A stretch of 64,000 nucleotides of DNA from Artemisia argyi (GCA_030686995.1 CM060695.1:96686871-96750870), one strand, 5' to 3'. Counted from the stretch's first letter, positions 30,805 to 44,186 are shown. Notes: generated from the letters alone by a model not told the origin. Numbers and translations are program-made.

Positions 30805-31980
30805 ATGTCTACTACTTCTGACTCTGTCAGATCTGAGAGTGTACTTCACCAGCCACTTAAATTGCTCGATGATGCAAAATATTGTTGCATAGAATGTTTT
30901 CAACAACTTCATTCACACCTCTCGGCACTTTTAGAGGGAACTGGATTCAAGATGGGATTTGAACGTGCATTTGCAACTTTCTTCGGTCAAGATGTTCAGA
31001 CTTTCACGGACACAATGATTCTTAATTTAGATCAATTACGACAATAACTTGACCAAGTAGAACCTTCCAATATTGGATCCTTGGTTGCCCTCTGTGTGAT
31101 CAACAAACAACTGCTTAAGTTCATCGATTCGAAATTCACTCTAGAATATGACCATTATAGTCAGATGACGAAAAAGTGTTTTGCTGATCACACGGGAATA
31201 GAGGTTGATACGTTCAGAGACACACTCATCCAACTTATGGATAAAGTGAAAAGATTCATTGAAGAAAAAGCACAGCATATACCTGCATATGATAACAAGG
31301 TGAAGGCATGTAGGGTGCAATCTTGTGATGGTCTTGGTGACTCGGGTATAGCATCGGATGTTGGGTCAGGTGTCACGATATGCAAAGGGTCAGAGATTGA
31401 TAAGCCTGACACTACCAGCAGTTCAGTGACTATTATTACACATGACATGGATGCAGATTTCAGACCAATAAAAGAACAAGTATCATGTGCTGAGGTACCC
31501 CTGACTGAACATCATAATGTGCTTTCTGATGAACGACTGCATACTGATCAAGTTATGCCCAGTTATGACACATATTTGTTGAAAAAGACTGATAGCAATA
31601 CCACTTTTGATTTGACAAATATGAATCATAAAGGGGGAGAAAGTGATCAGGATGCTGAACATGATGATGTGTCAAGTTCTTTGTTTATAGCTGAGTCTTT
31701 GAAATCAAATGATGTGGTTGATAAAGAAGTTTTTAATGAACTTTCAAACAAATTTGCACAACTTGAAAAACATTGTGTTAATCCTTTGTTTATTGTTGAG
31801 TCTTTTAATCAAATGATGTGGTTGATAAAGAAGTTTTTAATGAACTTTCAAACAAATGTGCACAACTTGAAAAACAATGTATTTCACTTGAAATTGCAAT
31901 GCAACAAAAGGAAGAAAGTTTTCAAACTAATCAACCGTGTGAAAATCCGGAACTTCCTGATTTCCGCGAATTCTTTATGA
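30805..31980 (+). pseudogene. Element D Gag-like ORF, N-terminal part
   Basis: Starts MSTTSDSVRSESVLHQPL at 30805. One TAA at 31045-31047 interrupts an otherwise single frame that continues with KFTLEYDHYSQMTKKCFADHTGIEVDTFRD, then an acidic Ser/Thr region. A 105 bp duplication (31679-31882) with a one-base deletion in the second copy throws the frame off; codons after about 31800 are out of frame. The protein type resembles the long coiled-coil region of Sirevirus-like Gag in daisy-family copia elements. No CCHC knuckle is visible. Function is probably structural. Confidence 0.65.
31679..31882. repeat. 105 bp direct duplication in the D ORF
   Basis: Two adjacent copies starting CTTTGTTTAT; the second has lost one base (GAGTCTTTTAATC against GAGTCTTTGAAATC), causing the frameshift. 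Confidence 0.85.
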
Positions 31981-33227
31981 TAAATGATTTGAAAGCTCAG
32001 CTGGAAGCCAAAAACTTGACAATCAACAACCTGAAAAAACGTATTTCTGAGATGTGTGATGTGTGTAATGAAGTTGAGGATAATCATGTCAGTAACACTT
32101 TTGCAACAAGAAATTTTGAATTGGAACAATATGTGGCTGAGTTACTTAAGGAAAATGAGGCTTTGAAAATTCATTGTAAAGACTTGTGTGATTCAATCAA
32201 AGAAACAAAAACTAAGACTATAGAACAAATAACCGCTTTGATTGCCAAAAATGATGAATTCAAAGCTCAAATTCTGGAAAAGGGGTTCACAATTACATCA
32301 TTAAAGAACGAGCTAAGAAAAGCAACAGGGAATAGTGTGAACACTAAGTTTGCAAAACCATCAATCTTGGGGAAACCAATTGTACAATCCAATAGAAACC
32401 AATCAGTTGTTAGACAACCGAGTCCTTTTAAATCTGAACGACCAAAATTTTCAAAAACTCGGTTTGCCTCCCAAGTTGATGCGGAAAAAGTTTTGACAAA
32501 ACCAGTCACTACACATTATTGGCCTAAGATTATTGCCTCTAGTTCTGCTCAGCCTCAACAAGTAGTTACTCCTACACCCAGCTCCTCTAGGATTAGTTCT
32601 AAAACAGTGTCGAAACCTAGCATTAAGGTTCAAAACACTTATGATATAAATGACGTGCACAAGAACTATGATCTAGAAAAGGCTAGGAAAAGGGCACTAC
32701 TTCATAAGGATGGAATCTTAGGTTCACAACCTTGTATGATCCCTCCTAGGATGTTGAGGAACAATGATAAGGTTCAACCTGTTAAGTCTAGGATTTATAG
32801 TAAGTCATCCACAATGCATAAGAAGCAAAACATACATATAACTTCTCCTAGGTGGATTCAAATTGCTAAATCTTTGGAGACTAGGAATATCGATAAGCCT
32901 TCCACTGTGCATAAGAAGCTTGATAATCCTAGACCTTGCCATAAGTGGATTCCAACTGGTAGAATTTTTAAGGACGCTGGACTTAAGTGGATACCTACGG
33001 GAAAGATACTTACCAATGGCAATACCTTGGTTGACCGTGAATCCCCCAGGGGTTTGGATACTTTTGTCACTAACCCATATATATGCAATCAAGTTTGTAA
33101 TGTTAGTGCAGGTAGTCCTTACTCAGTTGCAGGTACATCAATTATTCACCACACGAGAAGACTCAAAGTCTGGAGGCCTAAAGCAAGCATATCTCCTACT
33201 TCAGGAGGTATAGAAGGTCAATGTTGA
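31818..33227 (+). pseudogene. Element D Gag-like ORF, coiled coil and basic tail
   Basis: Continuation of the D ORF in a shifted frame. About 150 residues of heptad-rich coiled coil (LEKQCISLEIAMQQKEESFQ, INDLKAQLEAKNLTINNLKK) are followed by a basic Ser/Lys/Pro-rich tail with two KWIPTGRI/KWIPTGKI repeats and VTNPYICNQ near the end. In related elements this kind of sequence leads into pol; here the frame stops at 33227 and only non-coding DNA follows. This is the largest intact segment of D, about 470 codons. Confidence 0.7.
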
Positions 33228-35317
33228 TGTATGCTCACTATGACGTCTGTTCACTTCAGTTCAGGCATCGTTCTTCAACGACTATGACGTTTGAACACAT
33301 CAGTTCAAGCCTCGGTCTTCAACTTCATCATTATGGCGTCTGCTGACAACACTTTAGGCCCCATTCTTCAATGAAAAGAAAGGTGTACGATTCAGTGCGC
33401 CTTATCTTCGGAAGAAGAGAAATCTTCTTAGTTTTGACCATTCTCAACAATACGGTTCATGCTTCCTCCATGATTCGTTCAGTCATCTAGTGGATCTACT
33501 CATCTTTGCTTGAATTCACATTCACTTGCTCAATCAAAAATGGCAACCTCGTATGCAATTTTTGAGGGGGAGAAGTGTGAATAAAATACATGATTGATTG
33601 TATTCTTATTCACTTGCTCAATCAAAAATGGCAAACCTCGCTTGCAACTTTTGAGGGGGAGAAGTGTGAATATACCACATGGTGATTAATGATTGTAGAA
33701 TGGTCATACGACTCGTCTTACGACTCTCCTCCAACACCTAATGTTCCATTAACTAAGGATGACTGGGATTTATGTTTGATGATTACTTCCAAGCTTCAGC
33801 GAATGATGATTGATCAAGATGCACCATCTATAAGTATTAAGAATGATGATTGATCACTTGTTCAAGTAATCCAATCTTTAGTTATTCCTCAAGGTGTTGA
33901 TGATGACTATCATGAGTATGAAGTTGCACACATGAATAATGATCCGTCTTTTCGTTCTTAAATCAAGGATTGTTGTTCCTACCAATGTGCACTTTGTAAA
34001 TCAACCCGAAGTACATTATGGAAAATGTTGGTTAAAATGTCAAAACGGTTAACAATTTGGACATGAAATGTCAAGTGATCACGAAGTTTATTTGGTATCC
34101 CCTATTTGAGATTGAAGTTTAGTTTCACAAAGGCGTGATCTTATGTTATTTTGAAGTCGGGGATTGGTTGGATAAAGATTCTTCGAGATCCTTACTTGAG
34201 CTTTTATCTTTACAATGACAAAGACTTGGATATCTAGTTATTTTGGTGATTCTTCATATTTATTACCACAAAATAACTATCACTTTAAGGAGTGTCACAA
34301 CTTACACGAAGTTGTCGGTAGTCAAGAGGTGATGTACGTCTTATACTTAATGTTTGGTTGGTTGAAGAGTATAGAGTACTTAGGGATTCGATGTTGCACG
34401 AACTCTCTACACCGCTCTTAGTCACACACTAGTGCAAGATTAAGTCACAAGAACGGGGAATTCTACTTCAGTTTCAAATTTGGTATATCAGATTTACTTC
34501 ATCAGTGGTCACTTCAAATAGCCTACAAAAGGGTTGGTAAAGATAGTCAGAGAGAGTTTTTTTGAAGCAGTTGATTCTCACCAGATCCTGTTAAACCAAT
34601 GTTGTTCTTCTCACAAGATTTCAAGTTGATGTGCCTATAATGTGTTGCTGATTCTGAGGTATCAAAACCAGCAAGGGGGAAGGAGACATACATCTGAATG
34701 CATTAAGAGTACACGTGATGAACTTAATACTTCTTCTTTATTGAAGTTATCCCGGGAATACAAATGTCATAACCGCAGAGAATATCAGTGTATTAACTTG
34801 TTGCGTTTGGTGTATCATTCCAACTACGTGGGGGAAGTGGTCTTCTGATACTTGTGGCATGTATTACTTCAGCTTTCAGTAGGATGAAATATTGAGAAGA
34901 ATATTTGGAGCGTGAGATGATATTGCTTATCGACATCTTCATAGGAGCTGATATGGTTTATGGTAGAATGCTTCTGGTTAATGCTTCATGTACACAATGG
35001 TATGATGATTCCGATGAGATCGCAACCATCAGGGGAGAGATTTGTGTACATCAAGGACGCGCAACAGGTTCACGTGATCGGGCTTAATCATATATTCCAG
35101 AGATGATATCCGTAGAGATGATCCGTGCTTCAACCTGTTACTTTGGTGTCATCATTTCTTCTTGTGTTGGATACATGCGTACAATAGGGATTGAGTTGGT
35201 ATGTGTAAGATAACTGGAAATCATTTGGTGAAATGAAGATGTTGATATCTTATTCCCCCGAATAGACAACTGCTCCAAACCATGAAGTAATGTGTACATC
35301 GGGGACGTACAACAGGG
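33228..35317 (+). other. Element D post-ORF non-coding region, first part
   Basis: No credible gene over about 2.1 kb. It holds a three-unit degenerate repeat (33237-33373: ATGACGTCTG...TTCAGG...TTCTTCAAC) and an 88 bp-period duplication (33521-33672) whose units both end in GAGGGGGAGAAGTGTGAATA, a polypurine-tract-like block. Near the end, a unit around 35050-35170 resembles the sequence flanking element F. Confidence 0.6.
33521..33672 (+). repeat. Duplicated unit with polypurine-tract-like block
   Basis: Two copies, 33521-33585 and 33609-33672, sharing TTCACTTGCTCAATCAAAAA and TTTTGAGGGGGAGAAGTGTG. Confidence 0.85.
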
Positions 35318-35322
35318 TCATG

Positions 35323-36425
35323 TGTGACATTTCGTAAAATTTTTATGTCACTAATTTTAATATTTTATTATTTAACTATTCTATTTTTTTAATAACTTAC
35401 TTCGTCGGAAGTTATCTGCGTACGTTCAATTAATCTAACCGCGACTAGACTATGTCCATTCTATACTTTTTATGCATTTTGGGTTCCTTACAATCATATT
35501 TTAAAAGTCACACTTTATTTTCCCATTTTACGTAAACCTTGCACCTTTTACGTTTTACGCGATTTAAATTTAGGTTTTAAAGTTTTAACAAAGTGAACCA
35601 ACCCTAGACTATGATAATTTACATATTTTATGAAATTTTAAACTATTTCATGTTTACAAATGAGTTTTATACTTGTCGTGTCATTTTTATAGCTTACGTC
35701 ACTTTTATCAATAACCCGTGTCACCAAACGCGTTTTCAACTCACGGTTTCAACTTTAACGATGTTTAAACCCTCCGATGAATTCACCACTCATCTAAATT
35801 ACTAAAATAGATTATGAAAACAACTTTTAATATTTTTAAAAATTTTATATTTTATTACTACCCGGTATTACATTACTCGTCTTAAAAACTCTACGTTTTA
35901 ACTACCGGGGATCAAAACTACATCTATAACACTCAATACTCAAATTAAATCATATAATCTCCACTCACCCTTTTGCTCCACCCCTTGTGACAGATTTTGA
36001 GCAACCAAGACACCAAGTGTCTTGGCTAAATTATATCTTTCTTTTTTGGTGACACCATGTGTCTTCCACTTAAAATCAAACTCATATAAGGCTACAAACT
36101 CATTCTTGTTTGCATCAACAACTTATTTCACTCCAAAACTCTGCATTTTCACTCTAAATTTCGTGGCTTATACAGCCCACACTCACCATTATCTTCAATT
36201 TTTACCACAAGATTTGGTGCACAAGATTAAAGGTCCTTTGGTGCTAGTTTGTTCTTGATTCCTTTCCTCCTCAAAGTTCTTCATTTCAAGAGTTTATTTA
36301 AAAGATTTTCCAAGGTGATAAGGGCTGTGATTTTTAAGGATTTCAAAGGGTTTTCAAAGTGTTCTTGCAAGGTTATGTGGGTTTTGGTTGATTAATTTTG
36401 GAAGCTTGGGTTTGTGGGATCATTT
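35323..36425 (+). repeat. Element F 5' LTR, truncated
   Basis: Nearly identical to the start of the 3' LTR at 37746. Similarity ends at GGGATCATT, after which the sequence differs. Confidence 0.8.
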
Positions 36426-37745
36426 TGATGATCTTCTAAAAACTTTCTCGTACGTCGTGGGTGACATAGTGGTCACATTTATTTTCTAAAAAATCATGAG
36501 TAATGTTATGATCTCTAAAAAAAAAAAAAAAAAAAAAAATCTTTTCATGACCTTAAACAATGGTGTCTTATATGAAACCCATCACATTCTATTTATTTAC
36601 CTTGGAAATTCACTACCATTTTATAAACAACTTCGTTATTACCATATAAACTTTATTTCACGATATTATCAAACGTATTTACTACTCTCCAAAGAACTAC
36701 CTTACGAATACCTTGTATAGCGTATGACCATACTTACTATCAACTTATGAACACCTTTGTTAGTCTCATATAAACTATTTTAAGCACCTTACAAATGATT
36801 TTGCCGTTAACTTAACTATTTTACTACCGCTTTATAAATCATTTCGCTAAAATAATTTGCAATGTCACCATCCATCAATCATTTTGTCACTCCCTTACAA
36901 ACTACATCACCACCATCTTATAAACTAAATCACTAATTTACTACCGTTACATAAACTGTTTTGACTAGTTCCGAATAAACTATTTGTTATCATCTTACAA
37001 ATCGCTCTGTCATTTACCTTATACCAAAATTTTCACCACCCTATAAATCATTTAGACATCTTCTTGCAAATCATAACTATTTTGTTATTATGTTAACGTT
37101 CTTCATTCTTCTATAATTCTTATAAACTGATTCATTACCTTCAAAAGCTGAAGTTCAGTAACTTTCTCTACATTCATCAAGTTCTCTTTTGAATCCTTCA
37201 TTGTTAAAGGTCCGTGATTCTGGCCCGATATGGACTGATTTAGAACTGCTTAAAACTTCCTTTTCTGCGTGCATTTTCCTTATTCGCTTGTGTTACACAC
37301 TCATACTACCTACTTATGATTGATTCTTACGTATGTACAAACTTATATCACTCTTTGCATATACGATACTTATGCAAACTCCATACTTGTCCAACAATGG
37401 ACATATCACGAGTATAACTAAGTTAAGTATTTGAAAAATTTATCGAACCTTGATTAAATATAGTCTAGTCACCTATATTTAACCTTGGGACAGTGGAACA
37501 TAGTCTGACTACCTATGTTCGACTTAGATTTTTCAAATACTAGGAATAGTTATATATGGGTTATATCTAATTGATCTTCTACTTGATCTTCGAGAATCAC
37601 AAAATTTTTATGTAAGTATAACAATTCAGCAGTATTCATACGATCGAGCAAAACAACTAAACAAATCCTCATCTTTTCGCAAGTGAACCGTCTAGAGATA
37701 AAGCGAGTTAAGCTCCGGGACGGCGCTCTCTTAAGGGGTACGTGC
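36426..37745 (+). other. Element F internal remnant
   Basis: AT-rich, with a run of 23 A (36517-36539) and no credible ORF. The end, GGCGCTCTCTTAAGGGG, just before the 3' LTR could be the remains of a polypurine tract. Confidence 0.5.
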
Positions 37746-40700
37746 TGTGACATTTCGTAAAATTTTCATGTCACTAATTTTAATATTTTATTATTTAACT
37801 ATTCTAATTTTTTAATAACTTACTTCATCGGAAGTTATCTGTGTACGTTCAATTAATCTAACCGCGACTAGACTATGTCCATTCTATACTTTTTATGCAT
37901 TTTGGGTTCCTTACAATCATATTTTAAAAGTCACACTTTACTTTTTCCATTTTACGTAAACCTTGCACCTTTTACATTTTACGCGATTTAAATTTAGGTT
38001 TTAAAGTTTTAACAAAGTGAACCAACCCTAGACTATGATAATTTACATATTTTATGAAATTTTAAACTATTTCATGTTTACAAATGAGTTTTATACTTGT
38101 CGTGTCATTTTTATAGCTTACGTCACTTTTATCAATAACCCGTGTCACCAAACGCGTTTTCAACTCACGGTTTCAACTTTAACGATGTTTAAACCCTCCG
38201 ATGAATTCACCACTCATCTAAATTACTAAAATAGATTATGAAAACAACTTTTAATATTTTTAAAAATTTTATATTTTATTACTACCCGGTATTACATTAC
38301 TCGTCTTAAAAACTCTACGTTTTAACTACCGGGGATCAAAACTACATCTATAACACTCAATACTCAAATTAAATCATATAATCTCCACTCACCCTTTTGC
38401 TCCACCCCTTGTGACAGATTTTGAGCAACCAAGACACCAAGTGTCTTGGCTAAATTATATCTTTCTTTTTTGGTGACATCATGTGTCTTCCACTTAAAAT
38501 CAAACTCATATAAGGCTACAAACTCATTCTTGTTTGTAACAACAACTTATTTCACTCCAAAACTCTGCATTTTCACTCTAAATTTCATGGCTTATACAGC
38601 CCACACTCACCATTATCTTCAATTTTTACCACAAGATTTGGTGCACAAGATTAAAGGTCCTTTGGTGCTAGTTTGTTCTTGATTCCTTTCCTCCTCAAAG
38701 TTCTTCATTTCAAGAGTTTATTTAAAAGATTTTCCAAGGTGATAAGGGCTGTGATTTTTAAGGATTTCAAAGGGTTTTCAAAGTGTTCTTGCAAGGTTAT
38801 GTGGGTTTTGGTTGATTAATTTTGGAAGCTTGGGTTTGTGGGATCATTAGGATTAGTGATCTTTTTCTTCTTGTAATTTTTCTTGTTCTTCATCTTTTGT
38901 AAGGAAACTCTCCACTCACTTTTCATTTTATTTTTACTTTCACTACTGTAAAAGTTATATATCTTGATGTATTTGTATATTATATAAGTTATGTTGCTTG
39001 GTTAGGCTTGGTACATAAGTTTAATCACTAAAAACCCTAAAGGACTAGACATGCAAACTGTGAATCTGGTTCAGGGGTAAAAATAGAATAAACTGATTTA
39101 ATCAGTAAAAGTTGGACCTAAACGAAAAATATGTAGTTATAGCCCTATGTCTTGTGGTCATTTTGACGGGTATTTCATCGAAAACTCATTACGATGATTA
39201 AACTAGAATTATTTTCGTGAAACATGTCACATTCTGAGTAACAGATTTGAAACGTGTATAAGTCATTTTTTTGTGAATAACCCACTGTTACTCAAAACAT
39301 AAAAGTTTTAGATAACATCTTTACTTAAACTTGGCCGAAAGCGGGAAATTAATCGGGTTAGTAAAACTCTATATATCGCACTTTTCACGGGACAGTTGTA
39401 AATTTGAAAACTGATGGACTGAGTAGTATGGGTAAATAAATAGTTTTACTAATGTAATCAAAATTTTGACTTAGTGGGACCCACAAAGTTTGTTAGTACA
39501 GACAAATACCTTTCCATTTCCGGGGATATAAAGAACGTAAATTTTTGACATATGGTTTACAAGTAACGGAATTTCTAAGATGAGCAAGTTATAAAAATTT
39601 CCATCAGCATTGGAATAAAAATTATAAAAATGTTTACATTTTATAAAACTTTTGGACTTTAAATATATTTTGAACCACCTCCTATATTTTGAACTCTTAG
39701 GCTTAATTTGAACCTTTTTGATTAAAAATGGGACCCTTGGACTAAATTTGAACCTTAGACTCATCATTGGACCTTCATAACATATTTTGGACTTAGAAAC
39801 AAATATAAATTTGACACTTGACTTTTATAAAGAATATAAATTCATATTTATAAATAACTCTTTAGTGTCAAATTAAAACTTGTTATATATGTATTTAGTA
39901 TATGTGTACCAACCACAATTAAGATCATAATTTATGTAACATATAGCCATATGACATAAATATTTATTTTCAAAACCTAAGACAACGTATATATGTTTAG
40001 GTTCTTCGTAGAGCTTCGCGGCTATCTTTCTTCGCTTGCTTGATTGTGATTATTCCTCTTTGTTCACGGTGAGTTCATAGCCTTGCTTTAATTACTTCAA
40101 TTGCTTTATAAACCTCGCGAGGGGGATACATGCTAGTTTTACAAACCGAATACAAGTAGTTTTTGGTATGCTTTACCCGATTACATGATTATAGTCAATT
40201 GAGTATTTCTTGCCAATTAAGTCCCCATCATGAACCGTTAATTCCGTAGGGAAACGCTAGTATTATGAATATGCATATTAGGCTTGGCGGGCTTGGCCGA
40301 GTGAGTAGCGCTCACCTTTCAACGGTCACATAATATTGAGAGGTTGTGGTAAATGGCAAATCTTACCCTTTTCGGGGCACTATTAAACTAGGTCAAGGTT
40401 CAGTTTCATGAGCTCTATACTATAATCTTATTTCCCGACTTGTATTTGTTACATGTCAACTTAATTATGGGCGTATAACAACGTAGCCCATCGTATTTTA
40501 AACTGATTTATCTTGTATTCAACTTATTACTTATTAAACTCTATGAATTCACTCAACCTTTGTGTTGACTTTTAGCATGTTTTATCTTAGGTCCGTAAGT
40601 GGCTTAAGCATGGATGGGTGGCGCAAAGAAATGGATATCTACTTGATGGATCATGTTTAATAAAATTTCTCATTCGATAATGTTTCAAACTTTTAAACTT

Positions 40701-40877
40701 ATGTAACTTTAGATTATGTTAAAAACTTTTGGGACCTTTGTTAACTCTGATAAATTATCGAATGTGAAGTTTTAAAAACGACTTTGTTTGAAAGTTGTTT
40801 CCTATATTTGTACAATGTGACTAGTATATAACATCCCATGTCCCTTCCCGCTGCGATCCTAAAATGGGGGTGTTATA
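37746..40877 (+). repeat. Element F 3' LTR (about 3.1 kb)
   Basis: TGTGACAT start and GTGTTATA end (CA changed to TA). Its interior shares landmarks, in the opposite direction, with solo LTR G (for example GGGCGTATAACAACGTAG here and CTATGTTGTTATACGCCC there). Confidence 0.75.
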
Positions 40878-40882
40878 TCATG

Positions 40883-43800
40883 TGATCGGGCTTCATCTTA
40901 CATTCCGGGATTGATTACCGCAGAGATGATTTGTGGTTCACCTTGTTACTTCGATGTTTTCGTTTTCTTCGGGGTTTCGAGCTTCATACAATGAGACTTT
41001 TTGCGTCACTTCAACTACTTGGGGGAAGTGGTCTCATGAAGATGATTGTCGGTTTGGGGGGAAGCTACCAAAGGTTCGCATCGAGAAGGCTCTACACTCA
41101 GACGATTATTCATGAGCCTCGAATGCTTTGGTGCTGAATGTTTAAGAGATGTTGACTACACGTTTCTACAACAAGCCAAACGAAATCCTCATTTCGGTAT
41201 TCATGTCAACATCTTCTTAAACTTAATAGTATACTTTGTACATATATTATACCTAAATGTATATAGATATATTAAACCAACAAAAACCCATAAAAATCAG
41301 AAAATTAGAAAATACCAAAAATAGTTTTTTTTAAGGCATGTCTTCTGGCATCGATAACATTTACGGTCCTAGAAATGTCATTCAATAATGACACGGGTCT
41401 TTAAATGAAGTTCGAACAGAAGTTCAAAAGGTTTTTCAAAACATGCCTAATTGGCTTGCAGTCATTTCAGGCTGTAACCCGCGCTTAAACTTATGGCTTG
41501 TAGTCATTTCAGGCTACAACCCGATCTTAAAATATGGCTTGTAGTCATTTCAGGCTACAACCCGAACTTAAAATTATGGCTTGTAGTCATTTCAGGCTAC
41601 AACCCGGTCTTCAAAATTTGGCTTGCTATTACTTCAGATAGCAACCTGGTTTTCAAAAATGAGGAAAACACGTCGCCAAAAAGACGGTTGTTCCTAGCAA
41701 AGGGTGCCGTTCATCCGAGCGTGAATTACTTTACATTCATGCACCCTCGATCTAATGTACGCTTCAGTGCATTATTTCTTGATAAAGAAGAGAAATCTTC
41801 TTGTTATTGCCAAATACTTTCCCTTCTATGATTTTTCCGGAAAGTGTTTGTGCAAAACTTGGTGGTACCATGAGATTTTGATTGAAAATCAATTTGAACT
41901 GACACTTTGATAAAAATTTTCACTCAATCAATGACATAACTTATTTATGTGTTAAACATCCGTCATTGATTGAGGGGGAGAGTGATTTCTAAAAATTTCA
42001 TGTATCATCAAAACTCCCCACACTTTGTACAAAACAAAAGCAAGATTTGTGATGGTTATGTGTGAGAATGAGTAAATTTTCAAAGATTTTTCGTTAAAAC
42101 TTCGAATCTTTTGCAAACTCTTCAAATCAGAAAATATTAAAATTGACCGCATTTCTCTCCCAAAAACGTTTTCTAAATTATTTAAATCAATTGAGATAAA
42201 AAATCTTGCAAGATTTGAAATTTTTGATCGGGGGAGAGAATGTGATTTAAATATGAAATCTGATAATCAAAAGTGATCTTTTGTACTCAATAATAGGCTC
42301 CCGCATATGTGCTAAACACTTTCGAATATCGATGCACATATTGAGGGGGAGCAAAAGGCGTTTGTGGAAGTAATACCTAAGACCAACCATTCATCTTTAT
42401 GCATGGAGTTATAAGGACGGTTAAGGTTAGGTATAAGTTCCCATGATCCACCAGAACCGGAAGGATCTTCCCAGGGACAATCCATAGTTAGATTAGAAGT
42501 CCTTAGGAATGATTGAAAAAAAGGAGAAAAGTGAGAAAGGGAAGAGTGCGGACTGAGATAGAGCTAGGACTGGAACAAACCCAACAAGGTTCTAGTGGTG
42601 AAGTCTCGGTAAGCACTGAAGGGGTTGAAGAATTAAAAAGAATTGAAATGAGAAAGGGTGAAAAGAAACAGCCCTCCATATTTTCAACCTTAGGGCAGAA
42701 ACCGGGTTCAATTCATAATCTATTGGCGGTTACTAAGGTAACACCGGTATTGAAGACAAGACGTCATGGACCCAGTGACACACTGCACTAAACTTCCCAA
42801 CCGCTCAAGTTCTCTTAAAAGAGCTTGTTTCAATCTCACGGGGAACCCTGTGCAATGTATCGACAACTCATTGCGAGCTATGTTGATACCTAAAACAGGA
42901 GACGCCTCCCCAGTCTCCAGGAGCAGATCAAAACGCACTATTGAGTCTAGAGCCATGAGATCATCCATAAATCTCAATAGGACACACATTCCAAATATGC
43001 TTATTGTTTCACACAATGTTGAAAATAAGATGAAACATTTAGAGTCCTACGCATTATCCTTGTGGTATTGCCAGAACATCCGAGTGATATGAAAATATTC
43101 ACAATGACGATGGAAATCCTTCTAGAGCGAACATCTTTCAAGCTCTTGGTAGGTGACATGTGAGATCCATTTTGGATCAATGATCAAGTGACAACTAGAA
43201 AGCAACGATGGTGCGATTCAAAATTGAATCAAAGTTGTTCCAGGATATGGATTGACGAATACTTTTGCTAAAACCTCTCAATGTGCTCACAACTAATCTT
43301 TCGAGCACAGTGATTGTGTACAATATCTTTCAAACAAAAGTATTTTTGATGGAAATGTGATTCAAAGACAAAACTCTCGTCGTGTCTCAAAAATGTTTAT
43401 CCTAGGACACACGAGTGATTTCTATAAATCTATTTCTCATCAATCCGTGAATATTCATTCACCGATTCACTCTGTCGTGCTGTCTGCTTTGAGACGTTCC
43501 GGTATGAGAACATGCTAAGTATGAAAATTCCAAAGTGGATTCTTTGGAAAATTCATTACTACAAGCTGGAAATTCCTGTCAAGGAGAGTCCTCTTTAAAG
43601 AGACTCTACCTGATCACAGGTCAGTTTTCACAAAACCAGAGGGTAGTCTATCCTCATAGAACGAATGACAAAGCCATATTCGTTCTCTATCTTTATTGCT
43701 AACTGTTTTATTTCAGGGACACATATAAAGATGGCGTTGATGGCTCTTATTTCCAGCTGAATCGGGTCAATCCATACCTCATGCTCACACATCCTACTCA

Positions 43801-44172
43801 CTATCAATGACTATGAGAGACTTACTACAACAAATGTTGAGAGACTACCAACAACGTTTCCGCCACTCTGATGAAAAAGTCTCCTGATCCACAACTCTAA
43901 TGTAATGTCTCTTGATCCAGAAGGGTGTGAGCATGATGGTCCTTATGTCACTACATCACATGAAGGCAATACAACTATGGATGAGCTTAGAGATTTACTT
44001 TGGCTGATGATCTCAAAGAAGCTCAAAAGATCACACATCACAAAGGAATTAAAATCACAAGTTCGCTTGCTTGAAGTACAAAGTGTGTAGAAAAGTGAAG
44101 AATCAGATCCTACGAGCTACAATGACTAAAGAATGCTTAAAGATCAAAGATCTTAATTTCAAAGGTGACCTC
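40883..44172 (+). other. Element D post-ORF non-coding region, second part
   Basis: No credible gene; short open frames (such as 42513-42791) show no recognisable domain. It contains the hairpin array (41456-41644) and several GAGGGGGAG-type purine tracts (near 41972, 42232 and 42343), ending at the polypurine tract before the 3' LTR. Confidence 0.6.
41456..41644 (+). repeat. Five tandem hairpins, 42 bp period
   Basis: Hairpins at 41456-41477, 41498-41519, 41539-41560, 41581-41602 and 41623-41644. The three central ones have stem TTGTAG/CTACAA around a 10-base loop; the first has TTGCAG/CTGTAA (one G-U pair) and the last TTGCTAT/ATAGCAA. Stem changes keep base pairing. Confidence 0.85.
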
Positions 44173-44176
44173 GCTT

Positions 44177-44186
44177 AGGGGGAGAT
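44177..44186 (+). other. Polypurine tract of element D
   Basis: AGGGGGAGAT directly before the 3' LTR start TGTTAG. Confidence 0.88.

Larger units (their letters stand above)
35323..40877 (+). mobile_element. Element F: gypsy-like LTR element nested in D
   Basis: Begins TGTGACATTTCG and ends GGGGGTGTTATA, with target duplication TCATG (35318-35322, 40878-40882). The first 1.1 kb (35323-36425) recurs as 37746-38848, so it has a truncated 5' LTR, about 1.3 kb of internal DNA and a full 3' LTR of about 3.1 kb. There is no coding region. The long LTRs with TGTGACA/GTGTTA ends resemble gypsy chromovirus LTRs; the superfamily is inferred. Confidence 0.8.

Noticed and set aside
38446..38682. Open frame repeated at 36022 and 38446 as a conserved small protein
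   Set aside because: Both copies lie in the duplicated LTR start of element F, so their similarity comes from the LTR duplication.
41456..41644. CRISPR-like array
   Set aside because: The 42 bp units are nearly identical throughout with no unique spacers, and the genome is a plant's; it is a tandem hairpin repeat.
42513..42791. Basic open frame of 92 codons in element D
   Set aside because: No recognisable domain, and it lies in a repeat-rich non-coding region with overlapping frames on both strands; probably chance.
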